A stretch of DNA of 64,000 nucleotides, taken from contig SMMW01000534.1 in the NCBI GenBank assembly GCA_004794655.1, positions 1,867,501-1,931,500 on the forward strand. Reading direction: 5' to 3'. Positions 11,601 through 22,375 of the stretch are shown piece after piece. The position numbers and the translations under genes are program-made. Source of the stretch: Marisa cornuarietis (taxonomy: Eukaryota; Mollusca; Gastropoda; Architaenioglossa; Ampullariidae). The stretch's first letter is position 1. Every line of letters begins with the position of its first letter. The notes under the pieces were generated by a model. It was not told the origin of the DNA, ran no database searches, and was given only the letters and a program-made list of their open reading frames with translations.

Positions 11601-14213
11601 GAACAACATTCAGCAACTTTGTCCTGGTCAGTCTCCTTTTTATCTTTTCATCAAGGGGTCCAGTAACGCGCCATTGCTAGATTTGACAATTATCATGCTG
11701 TGCAGACTTTAGGGACAAAGGTGGTGTGAGGCGGGGAAAGAAGCATGATAACATTATCAGGAAATTATTGTCCACTCTAGATGCTCATCAGAAGTGTGCT
11801 CCTCCAGTTCTCGATGGTCAAGATGAGGTAATCAAGTTCCTAGGTACTCGAGGCTGTCTTTCGCACACCACCTTGACTATTCATTAAAAGAAAGGCCAGA
11901 GCAGGTTGTATCTGATCATCAACCTGCGCTTTTTTGATGTCAAGATTGAGACTTTGAAGATGTCCTGTAACTGCTTTATCAAAGGTCTAACGACCTTCTC
12001 GTTCCTGGCCGGCTTTTCATGGTCGTACGATGGTCTAGCTATGAGGCAAAGTAGCTGCCGCACAGTTGCGTAGTCTAGATGACATCTTTAATAGGCGCAC
12101 CGTAGTCCGCTGTAGCAAAGCCCTTCAGGACGACTGGTACTTCCTTGCTCAGTACTTTGTCTCCTCTCTCCTTTAGCTGCTTTAAAGGAATAGTTTTATT
12201 CACCCACCCACCCCTTCTTTAGACTGCTAAAAACTAAAAGTGATGTAGTTGCCTGTCAGTAAGTGTGTACACTTGTTTATTTCCGTATTTGATTTTGTAC
12301 GTGCGTGTGTAAGAAGAGCGTAGGTGTTATGTAAGTGGGACGGGAAGACTCAGTTAACCGCTAGTCTCGGCTAAAATTGTTGACGCGTCCTCATCCATTG
12401 AAAACTTAAGAAATTAAAAGTCAGACTTTTAGAGAAGCATAATGTAAGGGAGACAAACCTTAAGTGGGCAGACAGCAGCCAAGTGAGAACCGCGACGTTC
12501 GATAACTCGCGGCGATTAGTGGGAGGGGTTGGGAGCCGGCCGCATGACATCTTGAGCAGAAACCCGTCATGACGGCTGCTTCTGGCAGTTGGGCAGATAA
12601 AACATTGGAAGTCAAGTTTCACTTGGTCGCACTATGACACACCGTATTCGATTGCAAGGCCAGAAGAACTCAGTGCTCTCAGAAGAGAAGAGAACGTTCG
12701 TGTTGATGTCCCTGCTCCAAAGTGGGAGGACACGTCACACCAGGGTGTGTTGGTTTACCGCTGTGTACCACTGTGTGGTGTATAACAGTGTAGTCGGGCG
12801 AACACGTAGTTGAAACATGTAGTCCCCCTCAACCGGGACAGGGCTCAGTATCCGTGTCGTCGGGGAACAGTTGTCGTTTTCTGTCGTCGATGGGGGCCGA
12901 GAGGTGAAATGACGACGGACATTAGGACGGGACACTTCGATAGGTGCGCAGACTCATCTTCAGACCTGCTACTTGCCCAGTGACACACGTGGACTCGGAA
13001 TGTGGAGAAAGTGAGAGGTAAGATGAATACGCAGTACAAGAATGGCAGTAACAACTCCTAGAAATACAGTGATGTGCGTGTATGTGTGCGAGAGTGGATG
13101 GTGTAATTATAGGAGCTAGCAGCAGTGTACCTTGGAGGTACGGATAGCACAGATATTTCTGGGCCCCTTTTACACGAGCCAAATTTTTTATGTATTTTAC
13201 ACAGTTTGTATGTTTAAATAAAAAAAGCAAACTGGCCATAGTTTTCATTCACGCGCAGCCCAAGTCGAGAACCATCACCAGGACCTCCTTTAGTAAACCT
13301 CTACTTTGATACACAGGTCGTCAAGTCATTTGTTCGGGGAAGAGCAAGGGTTGGGGATCTCGATACTGACGTGTAGACATTGCACATAAAGTTTGCCTGC
13401 AGGAGTATAGGTGGTATTTATATAAAGATATCATATATAGAGTATATATCTACGCCGTAAGTGTTGCCCGCGGTTTCAGTTCCCCGCGGTGGAGGACGCG
13501 AAATATCGTGATAGTGAGAGAGATGTGTGGAAGTCCTCTGTGCGTGCGTGCGTGCGTGAGTGAGTGAGTGAGTGAGTGAGTGAGTGAGTGAGTGAGTGAG
13601 TGAGTGAGTGAGTGAGTGAGTGAGTGAGTGAGTGAGTGAGTGAGTGAGTGAGTGAGTGAGTGAGTGAGGAGCTATTTCGATTTGTTTGAGACTGGGTGAT
13701 GACAATCAGTGTTTCGTTTTATGAGACTCCCCTTTTAGAGCTCAAAGATTTACGCCAGAAAAGAATATGTCAGTGTACATATCAACATAAAATACTGTCT
13801 TGCCAACATCCTTCGATTCCTAGACAGTCCGCCTCAAAGCTAGAATCCCAGAACCTTAAACTGAGATAAACCCAAAACATACATTTAGCCTTATTCCTGA
13901 GGAAAACGTAAGTTTTGAGTTTGATGCTCTTGTTAAAAGGTTACAAGCCAAAAGGAAAGGAACATCTAAATAGGAAAGACAATGGAAATCTGATTGATAG
14001 CAGGGATATCTGATCAGCTATGAATTGTCAGACTAGTACGAATGATGCCAGTGCACCTAAGATACCTTACTCTTTGTACAGTAGGACTCCAAGCCAGATT
14101 AAATCTGCTGACAAATTTTCCGCAAGCAGTGATTTTCTACGGATTGAAATTTTAATTTCCTTCGTGCAGAGCTTTCCTTTACATGTTCTCTCACAAAGTC
14201 GCGCTGTCATGTC
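8658..14213. other. Intergenic region with no recognised gene
   Basis: Mostly AT-rich and featureless between 8.66 and 10.3 kb. At 11.56-12.2 kb there are broken stretches that read like decayed coding sequence in shifting frames, but I recognise no family. 12.4-13.1 kb is less AT-rich, with a palindromic CGTCATGACG near 12.57 kb, and could be regulatory. The (GTGA)n tract near 13.6 kb is listed separately. The two plus-strand frames of about 100 residues (10411-10701 and 11120-11452) lack any motif, and I do not call them genes. Confidence 0.45.
13542..13668. repeat. (GTGC)n-(GTGA)n tetranucleotide tract
   Basis: A few GTGC units lead into about 29 uninterrupted GTGA units. The tract is open in several frames only because of its period. 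Confidence 0.97.
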
Positions 14214-15319
14214 TTAAACTTTCTTCACTGTGGAAACCACAGTCGTCTTGCGCAGGTTGTCTGTACGTTTACCCGAACATGCACAAAGAAGACTGAGATG
14301 AGATTTGAACCGTGAAGACCGCGAGCAGTAGATAAAGAAGTTAACAGCGCTGTGAGAGTAGACAAAGAACTGAGCCGTCAGTTCCGACACCCGGAATAAG
14401 TTGAACTGACTACCGGTAGGGGAGAACTCGGGGTAGATGAATCGAGCCAAGGTGAGGATGACCCAAGGCACTTTGCAGGCGATAAAGACGCAAGAAACGA
14501 GTACGAGCATCTTGGTCAGCGCCACCTGCTGGACTTGGCTGTCACTGCTGACGGCACTAGATTTCTCTCGCCATGATATTGCGGCTCTCAGCTTAAACAC
14601 CGTGATGGTTGATGCACCTGATATGAAAATAAAAATGAACAGGGGAAAGGCAATCAGTATAAAAGCGTCCTCCACTTTTTCGTAGAGGAGCAAAGCCTCA
14701 CTCTTCTGCCAGACAGCCGAGGTAGTCACCTTCCATCTTGTCCCGCCAGTGGTGTTATCGTACATGGATACACATACCTCTTAAGGGGTGTGGTGACGAA
14801 CGCCAGCTGCATGCCAATCACAATGGTAGCCAACAAGATACCCATGGTTCTGGTGCTCATGAGGCTGTTAGCTCGGAGCGGAAGCACAACACACACACAG
14901 CGCTCCACTGCTATGACCACACTGACACAGGCTGACGCATCTCGAAACCCATAATTAACACCAAAAGCATAATACAATGTTTTATAATAAATCTCCTCTC
15001 CAAGAACCGGCTCCACCATTTGAATCCAATACGCTAATGAGATTGTGATGGAGTAAACCAGATAAATCATGTCTACGAGTGCCAGGACAAAAAGACAGAG
15101 ATTCATCCGATCCTTGAGTCCTTGATGCTTCAAGACAATACAGTTTACAATGTTGGCGGGCACCCCAACACCGATTATAACGGGTTTGACAACAGTAGTG
15201 TAATAGTACAGTACTGTTAAATAGGATTCATAACTGAGCACGTTAGCTGGGTGGTTCCATGGAAGGAAAACGACAATGCTTGGCAGATAGTCTTTGGTGT
15301 TATTTAGCGAATGATTCAT
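14214..15319 (-). pseudogene. GPCR copy C with a single frameshift
   Basis: The receptor reads from an ATG at 15319 (MNHSLNNTKD, then VFLPWNHP) through TM1-TM4. It then loses frame in the second extracellular loop near 14757 and continues in another frame from YDNTTGGTRW through TM5, TM6 (CKVPW), TM7 (NFFIYCSRSS) and a normal C-terminus at 14214. Against the paralogues the break is one missing base just before the YDNTTG motif. Everything else is clean, with no other stop or indel, so this is either a very young pseudogene, a segregating null allele or a sequencing/assembly error. If the base were present it would be a normal receptor of about 365 residues. As sequenced, the product would end after TM4 with about 20 aberrant residues. 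Confidence 0.85.
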
Positions 15320-15355
15320 GATTAAGGAAGTCTTGATGATTTTTAAATGAGTCAA

Positions 15356-15899
15356 TTTACACTCTTCTCTTAATGATAATAAAAGTATGTGGAGGAAGAC
15401 ACAGTCAAGGTCCAGAATTAAAAGACCTTAAAGTCTAGATAAGCCTGGTTATCCAGGTTATTTAGAGAAATCGGTTATTCTACGCATTTGTTTACCCTTC
15501 TGCTACCTTAAATAAAATTGCCGAGGCTCAGAGAAAAAAAAGGAAGTCTTTAGCTTTGCCTCTGTCGGCATAGTCGTCGTTTAATTCCTGAAACACGCAA
15601 AAAAGATAACATTTTAATAAGTTGTTTTGAAATTATGACACTTGACGTATTAAATGCATTTAGCGAATTTGTGATAACTGTATAGGAGAGAGAGAGAGAT
15701 TTAGCTGAATGTCGTGCGATAGTAAAACGAATATTATACCCGGAGAACTAATATGAGGAAATTTATCGGGAATTACTGCGGGGAGACAAACAAAGGATCC
15801 ACGAGCTCAGACATAGACATAGTCACCTAGTCAAATGACACACCAGATTTCGTTGCAAATCAACGGTGGATTACTAAATCACCAGTACTACAGTGGTTC
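15356..15899. other. Upstream region of GPCR copy C
   Basis: AT-rich sequence with a GA run near 15.69 kb and no gene. It must hold the promoter and leader of copy C, but no core element was convincing. Confidence 0.4.
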
Positions 15900-15995
15900 A
15901 CCCCATCACCGGGCGGTCTGGTGGTGCAACTGTTAGCGCCTGTCACCAGTATAGTGAAGGTTTGCTGTCCTGGGTTCAGCTCTTGTCTCAGCCAC
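15900..15995 (+). mobile_element. tRNA-like SINE head (candidate)
   Basis: This stretch resembles a tRNA-derived SINE promoter. An A-box-like sequence, GTGGTGCAACTGTTAGCG, lies at 15921-15938 and a B-box-like sequence, GGTTCAGCTCTT, at 15973-15984. The spacing is longer than in a tRNA gene. It abuts the point where the GPCR fragment's homology to its paralogues stops (about 15996). No tail or target-site duplication was found, so it may be truncated or may have come with a rearrangement. Confidence 0.45.
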
Positions 15996-16312
15996 GCAAT
16001 CAAGACACTAATACAGGTTGATGCCGTAATTAATACTCATTGCATAAAAAACACACTTTACATATAGCTCCTCACCTAATATTGGTTCCAGTATTCTTAT
16101 CCAAAACGTCAAAGTGAACACCATAGAGTAAGCCATGTATGTCCTATCTACTAGAGCCAAGATAAAGAGACAGAGGTTCATGCGGTCTTTCAGTCCCTGG
16201 GGTCTGAAGACCAGACAGTTGACAATGTTTGTAGAGGCCACCGAGAACAACTACTAGAGGTTTCATCACAACATTATAATAAGATGCCACTTTTACATAT
16301 GCATCATATATT
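15996..16312 (-). pseudogene. GPCR copy D, truncated fragment
   Basis: Remnant covering the end of the N-terminal domain through the start of TM3, closest to the 38.4 kb copy. From upstream to downstream it shows YDAYVKVASYYNVVMKP, then a one-base insertion around 16240 that breaks TM1, then TNIVNCLVF, QGLKDRMNLCLF, LALVD and EPILGEELYV. An 11-bp deletion near 16024 then removes the LREA codons and shifts the frame onto a stop. Homology ends at 15996 against a tRNA-like sequence and at 16312 before the start codon, so both ends of the gene are gone. The upstream flank is still recognisable as duplicated sequence. It cannot encode a receptor. Confidence 0.9.
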
Positions 16313-16389
16313 CATCTTCTCGTGAATATTTAATTGATAAGATGCAGTAAATCATCATACAATTCTGATGCAGGACTTTCTTTTGCATT

Positions 16390-17560
16390 TAGTAAGGAAG
16401 AAGAACTACCAGGAAGTCATTATCTGATATTTCCTTTCTGTAGAAGCGAACTGCGAGCTTGACAGGGTTAGATACAAAATTTAGGAGGATAACATAGCAA
16501 GGAATTCTGGAAGAATTTGTACAAACTTTAGAAGTATTAAATACAATGACAGCTTGACTCTTCTTGCAACTTTGTAACTAGACGTGTACAGGTAGTAAGG
16601 TAAATTTCCCTGTTAAATTCAAAAATGTTCTTTCAGAAGTAGAGATAATATAACATACAAAAAAGTAACATCTTCACAATGAAACTGCATTTATTACGAT
16701 ATTCAGATTTATGCTATTCACCTTTGGGAACATTTTTGTCTACCTTTTTTTTCCCATAGCATCAGTAATAATTCATATCAAAAGAAATCTGGTTAAATTA
16801 TTTCTACTCGAGGTATACTAAGATGCCGTTCTTCAAGTACATCTTTCATTTATTAGTCCTATACAATAAAATGAATGGAAATGTCTTTTAAGAAACACGT
16901 TTCAAGTCAGCACGTCTGTTTTAAAAGATGGATGTAATACCAGAATACAATTTGTCATAACACAAGAAAGACAGAGAAGAAATACAGGATAAGCAGAAAA
17001 GAGAATAAACAACATTGAAGTCAAAGCATGGTACCATAAAATTCATTTGCGTATTAAAACTTTTGAAACAAACAAGTGATGGAGGGCGCTACATGTCACT
17101 GACCTCAAGAGCAATGTTACTGTGATGTCTTCAGAGCTGTACTGAGGGCGATACACAATACCATCAGTTAGATTTCTTGAGCTTTTATACTAAAGTTCAC
17201 CCCATTCTGGACTAACGATGAAACTTGAAATGACTTCAAGAAGAAGCATCTTTTATTGCATTATTGAAAAATATTTCTTAAAAACCCTCGATAAATTCGT
17301 CTCTTTTTCTTCCAAATGTAATTGAGGCTTGTAGACAGGAATGTAGTGATATCAAATAAAAGTACATTGATGGGCTGTGTTTTTACTTTGCCATCAACTC
17401 CAGTATTGTCAGAAGTTAAATCGTATCTCCTTCATTTTGAAGCTCGTCACTTTGAGACACCAAAGATGGGATGTAAAAGGCCATGGAGCTTCACAAACAC
17501 TCTTACTATATTTATCATTCACTTCATCGGTCTTAAGCTGATTACTGGTAAATAATCAGT
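16390..17560. repeat. Segmental-duplication flank of GPCR copy D
   Basis: Sequence upstream of copy D aligns by eye with the upstream flanks of the 25 kb and 38.5 kb receptors. Shared words include AGTCATTATCTGATATTTCC (also near 43.58 kb), GAGGGCGCTA (also near 26.58 kb) and CTTTTATACTAA (also near 26.68 and 44.24 kb). No gene is carried. It shows that locus D once belonged to the same duplicated unit. Confidence 0.7.
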
Positions 17561-17837
17561 TTCAGAAACAGCAGTAGATACGGAATATATTCGCAAAGAA
17601 AGTCTTGTTTCTATTCAACTAGAAATTTTCTTTTGTTTATTTTTTTTTTAATATTTACGAAGTTCTGTTTCAGTTGAATTTTTAAGAGCTTGCAGGAATC
17701 TGTAAGAACTTTTAAAATGCAAATTTCTACACTTTAATCATTAATTTTACTTAATAGTACTTTTCCAATATTATTATTATCGGAGTAAGACAGCAAGTAG
17801 AAGAGCCCCCTCCCCGGAGGACACACATGGACTAACA

Positions 17838-17913
<76 letters not shown>

Positions 17914-18211
17914 GGTATGCACGCAAGGAGCTACTTGTACCTTTTCGATTTTTTACGCTTGCTATGAGCTTAAATGTTTACATGAGTGCAATTAGTGCAG
18001 CCCATGGCATCTCAAAAGCCGGCTTGAGTGAAAAACTAATGAAATAATAATCTGACACTTTCTTGCCCGGGGTATCCTGAAGACGATGACATTTTTAACG
18101 TTTGTCTAAAGCATAATTAACATGTTATTATGCGTAGGACAGGATCACTTGCTTAATAATCATCTTAGCAGCTAAAGAAACAGGCAGAACTGGTTTAAAA
18201 CCAAAACTTAC
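17561..18211. other. Gap between duplicated flank and C-type lectin exon
   Basis: I looked here on the minus strand for the remaining carbohydrate-recognition exons of the lectin at 18.2 kb and found none. The region contains poly-T, a CA/TA microsatellite and otherwise unremarkable AT-rich DNA. Confidence 0.5.
17839..17914. repeat. (CA)n-(TA)n microsatellite
   Basis: About 30 CA units run straight into about 7 TA units. Confidence 0.95.
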
Positions 18212-18689
18212 CCTAGCATCTACCCACGGAAGCGAATGCCCAATGTAGGCATAACATGAGTTGCCATATCGAGTCCACGAGTTAGGGCACAGACAACAAT
18301 CTGTAGACATCGGAAAATAGTTTTTATTTTGCTGTTTGAATGTTTACTGTCTTAAAAGTTGGAGACTTCATTCTTTTTTTATCATGCGTGAAGCAATACA
18401 GACGTTTTGAAGTCCTGTGGGTTCATTTATTTTAAATACACAATATAAAGTAAAAAAGAAAACGGTACTAAAGAGGAGTGAAACGTGAAAGAATCTTTCA
18501 TCAAACGATGCGATATCAGATGACGACAAAGACAAACGCATTGACCACTATACAGATTACGAGGACAAAAATGGCCATCTTGTTGCCGAAATGTAAGCAT
18601 TACTCTTGGGTTCCTCAAAGTAAGAATGAAAGATACTTACGGCACATGCCACTGAGAGCCAGAGGCAGGATGAGTGTTGTTGTAGACAT
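18212..18689 (-). CDS. C-type lectin-like secreted protein, 5' two exons only
   Basis: Two exons join in phase. Exon 1 (18689 down to 18641) starts with ATG and encodes a signal-peptide-like MSTTTLILPLALSGMC, ending in a GTAAGT donor. Exon 2 (18300 down to 18212), between a TCTACAG acceptor and a GGTAAGT donor, encodes the opening of a C-type lectin domain: CCLCPNSWTRYGNSCY, then W..AR. The one plus two nucleotides at the junction make a His codon. The CP.xW...G.SCY pattern followed by W.DA is the classic first strand and helix of the fold. The rest of the domain (including the WND and calcium-binding region) is not visible downstream, so the gene is truncated by array rearrangement or its later exons lie far away. 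A TATA box lies 39 bp upstream of the ATG. Secretion is predicted; sugar binding cannot be judged. Confidence 0.72.
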
Positions 18690-18727
18690 GTTTACCTGTA
18701 CAGGTACTAAGAGAGAGTGTGAGCCTA

Positions 18728-18734
18728 ATTTATA
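18728..18734 (-). promoter_or_regulatory. TATA box of the C-type lectin-like gene
   Basis: On the minus strand TATAAAT lies 39 bp upstream of the ATG at 18689, inside GAGTATAAATTAGG. Initiation 25-30 bp downstream would give a very short 5' leader of about 10-15 nt. Confidence 0.55.
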
Positions 18735-18839
18735 CTCTCACCACACGGTCGGCCGTCCACTATCACCTGTATTGTATGACAGTAGAATGGGACAGTATAG
18801 CTAGTGTGGGGGAGATAACTACTGATAAGAGAAATAACA

Positions 18840-19163
18840 CGTCATACGGGGCTGAAGTCGTCAGTCACTCGCCAAGATGTCTTCTGTCAAGGAGTTACTG
18901 AGTACGACTAACTTTTATGACCAGTTACTGGGGGTGGGACGGGACAGTTGCTTTGGGACGAGCCTGTTCCCTGGTTACGTCACATTTACTGGACTACGTC
19001 CCATCGACTGCGTGACATGACGTTGCTGGGCGATGTCACATGACCTGTAGCTGCACTACGGGGGGACGTCACAGGGACGGGACGCTGTTGTACGGCTGCT
19101 GTCGTCGCCATCCTCCTCCTATCATCACAGTTATCCTTCCTGTCATCGTCTGTTAACACGTCA
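18840..19163. promoter_or_regulatory. Cluster of CRE half sites
   Basis: Five CGTCA/TGACG half sites occur within about 325 bp: 18840-18844, 18978-18982, 19018-19022, 19067-19071 and 19159-19163. They sit in a GC-richer stretch 150-475 bp upstream of the lectin-like gene's ATG. Such sites bind CREB/ATF-type bZIP factors in animals. Whether they act on this gene is inference from position. Confidence 0.4.
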
Positions 19164-19929
19164 GTTCCTGTCATCGCTTATTCATTTACACGGATTTTCT
19201 TGGATGCGTTGAAAATTCGTGGTTCTGTTCTAGATGTAATATTTTCTGCATCCCCTGAGATCATTGCCAAATGGCAGACATGTCTCTTAGATGACTTTGA
19301 CTCCTCCCCTAGCTTCATCTTCCTCCGCTTGCTGTGCTTAGCAAGGGGAAGGTTACAATGACAGTCCCAGCGTATTACAGCTTCACGTGTTATCAGTCCT
19401 TCGGTTCCAAAGACCACAAAGATTTTGTGATTCATTTATGATTGTAGCTTCTAAGGTGTTTTTAATATTAAAGCGGAAGCGCAGTCTAGCTAAGCATCTG
19501 GAAATATCAACATACATAAAAAAACACAAATCTGATAGGATTCATGGATGAAAAGTGTTTGAGGGGAAGAAAGGAAGAGAAAGAGAGAGCAGAAGGGGCG
19601 CTAATTTGCTATGAAATATAAACAATTTTATTGTGTCTCAACCTTAGTGGAGTGTGAGACTGTGAACATTATCCAACTAATGGGCTTAGAAGAAAGAACT
19701 GGCCGTCCTCAAGAAGTCTGGTGTGTAGAAACAAAAGGAAGAGACCTCGTCAGGTAGTAAGTGATAAACACCTTAGACAAATAGGTAAGGGTTGAATTTT
19801 ACACGTGTTTAGTTCCGGGACCTACAAAAAGAGCTTTTGCCTGAGTCTGATTTTAGGTTTAAGTTATGTTTTAAATTATAGTGTAAGGCAGTGTTATTAC
19901 ATTTTTCAGCGGTCTGTTATGTATAAATC
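19164..19929. other. No recognised gene
   Basis: An 85-residue minus-strand frame (19178-19435) rich in Lys and Arg is open but has no motif I recognise, and I do not call it. The rest is AT-rich with a GA-rich patch near 19.57 kb. Confidence 0.4.
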
Positions 19930-20033
19930 CTATTGCCCAAAACAGGCAAGAGTGGCGGGCCCTATCAGCTGCCGCGTCTATCCATGTGCTCCCCCCAACG
20001 CCAGGTGCCAGGCAAGGGACGACTGACTGACTG
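19930..20033 (+). mobile_element. 3'-end fragment of a non-LTR retrotransposon
   Basis: This 104-bp piece is flanked by a perfect 11-bp direct repeat, ATGTATAAATC (19919-19929 and 20034-20044), which is the target-site duplication. Its 3' end is the tetranucleotide tail GACTGACTGACTG. The body resembles the 3' end of the decayed minus-strand LINE in the Scm intron (tail near 59.42 kb), sharing CAGCTGCC, TCCATGTG and CCCCCCAA. It is therefore a severely 5'-truncated LINE, or a short element using the same tail. Confidence 0.8.
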
Positions 20034-20044
20034 ATGTATAAATC

Positions 20045-20974
20045 TACATTAATAGACTTCTCATTTAAAGGTAATAAAACTGATCACGTTCATATTTCCT
20101 TCCGTGCCAGAATTAGTTTTAGAGAGTGAAATCAGTATGTCGACATTGGTTGATGGACAAGTCCTATTGTGTGAGAGTGAAATGGTGGAATCCGAAACAA
20201 GCTTTCAAGCTTCAGTATCTCGTTGACTTTGGACATTTGACACGTTGAAAGACTACCTCTAAGTAATGTAATATTTACCACACAGCCAAGGACCTGATAC
20301 CTGCTGACAATACTGTACAGAATGCTGTTGCTTAGCAGCAAAAAATACAATATGTTCGTTGAAGGACTGATAACATCAACATCGTCGTTGTCGTCGTCAT
20401 CTTCACCTCTACTACCAAACCACAAAGAAAAAGACAAAACGAATGAACATAATGCATATATCGTTTATTTTGTCGAGCAATTTTTCTTCCCAAGTTGAAA
20501 ATGTTCAGATCATTCTCGTCAGCTTTCGTTACCAGACACACAAACGTACAAACATAGACACACAAACACAAATTGACTCACCCACACGCAAATACACAAG
20601 TAGAAAGATATATATATATATATAAACGAATCAATCGCTTAATTTAAGCAAATATTAAGACAAAAGAAATTAATGTAATATCTACCTATTTGTGCTTAAT
20701 GAAATAAATTATCTGAGTAGTGTGTTGATGAGATAGTTTTAGTCTACACATGAATTATCTATTAAATACTTCAAAGTAAAGAATAGGACTTCGATTTTGC
20801 TAGGATTCATTGCGTATAATTCAGAATATAAATTAAGAATAGAACTATGGAATCTGCAACTATATATTAAGATGTGATTCTGTGCTACGGTGAAACGAGT
20901 ATCGATATAATCTATTGAAGTAAATTATGATTGAAATTTAAACAAAACAGAATGTAATTGAGAGTAGATAAGCC
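20045..20974. other. No recognised gene
   Basis: AT-rich DNA with a (TA)n run near 20.61 kb. A 101-residue minus-strand frame with an acidic run (20132-20437) and a cysteine-rich frame from CA repeats look like chance. Confidence 0.45.
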
Positions 20975-22140
20975 CTTTGTACAGACCCCAGAATAGGTTT
21001 TATAAAAACAGCCACAGACGGCCCGCGTGTCGGATAAATCTGGATGGTCATGAGTAAATGAAGAAGTTATGAACGTAGGGGAAGTAAAAGCCATCAGCTC
21101 TTCCACTCGGACCAGACTGACGAGTAGGGGCGGTAACTATTGTGCGAAGGTAAGTCTTTGACCTGAGACAACATGAAAAAACATTAAGGACAAGCGTCTC
21201 GTTTCGAAAATTATACAGCGGTATCCAGACCCCGCAGATGTTGTTTTACCTATGGAACTGTAGCTATAAAGAGGTAACAGAGGTACCCTGGGGTAAAAAT
21301 AAATATGAAGTAGTACCAGGGGTCTGGACGTATTTTCCTTGTTCCCTATCTTGCCCTAAGGTAAGGACTTACTCTCGCTTCATAACTACGGCACAAAAGA
21401 GGTAGAAGTCGGGGTGGAAATGCGAGTCACAGTGAGTGTGATCCACGGCACTTTGCTGGCGATGAAGACGCACGAGACAAGCACAAGCATCTTCGTCAAC
21501 GCCACCTGCTGGCCTTGAGCATCACTACTGGTGGAGCTGGTCTTCTCCCGCCACGACATGGCGGATCTCAGCTTGACAACCGTGATGACTGCTACACCCG
21601 ACACCAGGATAAAGGGTACCAGGGGAAATATCACCATCATGATCGTGTCCTCGATCACATCATAGCTGAGAAGACTTTCGCTGGTTTGCCAGGCAGTTGA
21701 GGGAACCATCCTCCACCTTGTTTCGCCAGTGTTGTTGTCGTAGACAAGAAGCACATATCTTTCAATAGGAGTGGTAACCAATGCTAGTTTTATGCCAATT
21801 GCTACAACCAGAAGGATCCCCATGGTTCTGGTGCTCATGAGATTGTTGGCACGGAGCGGGAAGACTACACACACACAGCGCTCTACAGCAATCAATACAC
21901 TGATGCAGGCAGAAGTTTAAAGCTAAAATTCACACTTGTAACGTAATAGTAGGTCTTCTGATAAACCTCCTCCCCTAGTATCGGTTCCAGCAATCTAATC
22001 CAAAACGCTAGTGTAAATATCAGAGAGTAAGTCAGGTAACTCATGTCTACCAGCGCCAGACCAAAGAGACAGAGGTTCATGCGGTCTCTCAGTCCTTGTC
22101 GTTTGAACACCAGACAGTTGATGGCGTTGGTTGGCACGTT
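20975..22140 (-). pseudogene. GPCR copy E, decayed duplicate of copy B
   Basis: Closest to the 7.5 kb receptor and nearly identical to it across TM4-TM6. Homology begins inside TM1 at about 22140; the N-terminal domain and start codon are missing. TM1 to early TM3 read as NAINCLVFKRQGLRDRMN and on to GEEVYQKTYYY, then a deletion near 21915 breaks the frame. It resumes at IAVERCVCVVFP and runs through ICL3 and TM6 (SKVPW), with a codon-sized deletion in TM4. About 260 bp of foreign sequence then interrupts it before TM7 (21136-21396). The last part, TM7 and the tail (20975-21135), survives only as DNA similarity with further indels. With five or more lesions it is a clear pseudogene. Confidence 0.9.
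21136..21396. mobile_element. About 260-bp insertion inside GPCR copy E
   Basis: The sequence has no counterpart in copy B and splits the region between TM6 and TM7. It contains a perfect 10-bp inverted repeat, TCCAGACCCC at 21224-21233 and GGGGTCTGGA at 21319-21328, enclosing about 105 bp in total. The inverted repeat is internal to the insertion rather than at its ends, and no target duplication is evident. A small inverted-repeat element nested in or carried with filler DNA is possible. Confidence 0.4.
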
Positions 22141-22320
22141 GGTGGTTTCATTCATATTTGCAACATCACTTTTTCTTTATGTCGTCCCGATTTCACGTTT
22201 ATTTTGTGTTCCTAGAGGATTGGTTTTCGTACAGATTCTGTTCGTGATGTATGCTTCACCACAGTATACTATCGCTCCTACAACTACAACAATCATGCAA
22301 GCACGTCAATAATCATGTAA

Positions 22321-22321
<1 letters not shown>

Positions 22322-22372
<51 letters not shown>
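22322..22372. repeat. (CA)n microsatellite
   Basis: About 25 uninterrupted CA units. Confidence 0.97.

Positions 22373-22375
<3 letters not shown>

Noticed and set aside
13418..13705. Serine/histidine repeat protein on the minus strand
   Set aside because: Translation of the (GTGA)n tetranucleotide tract.
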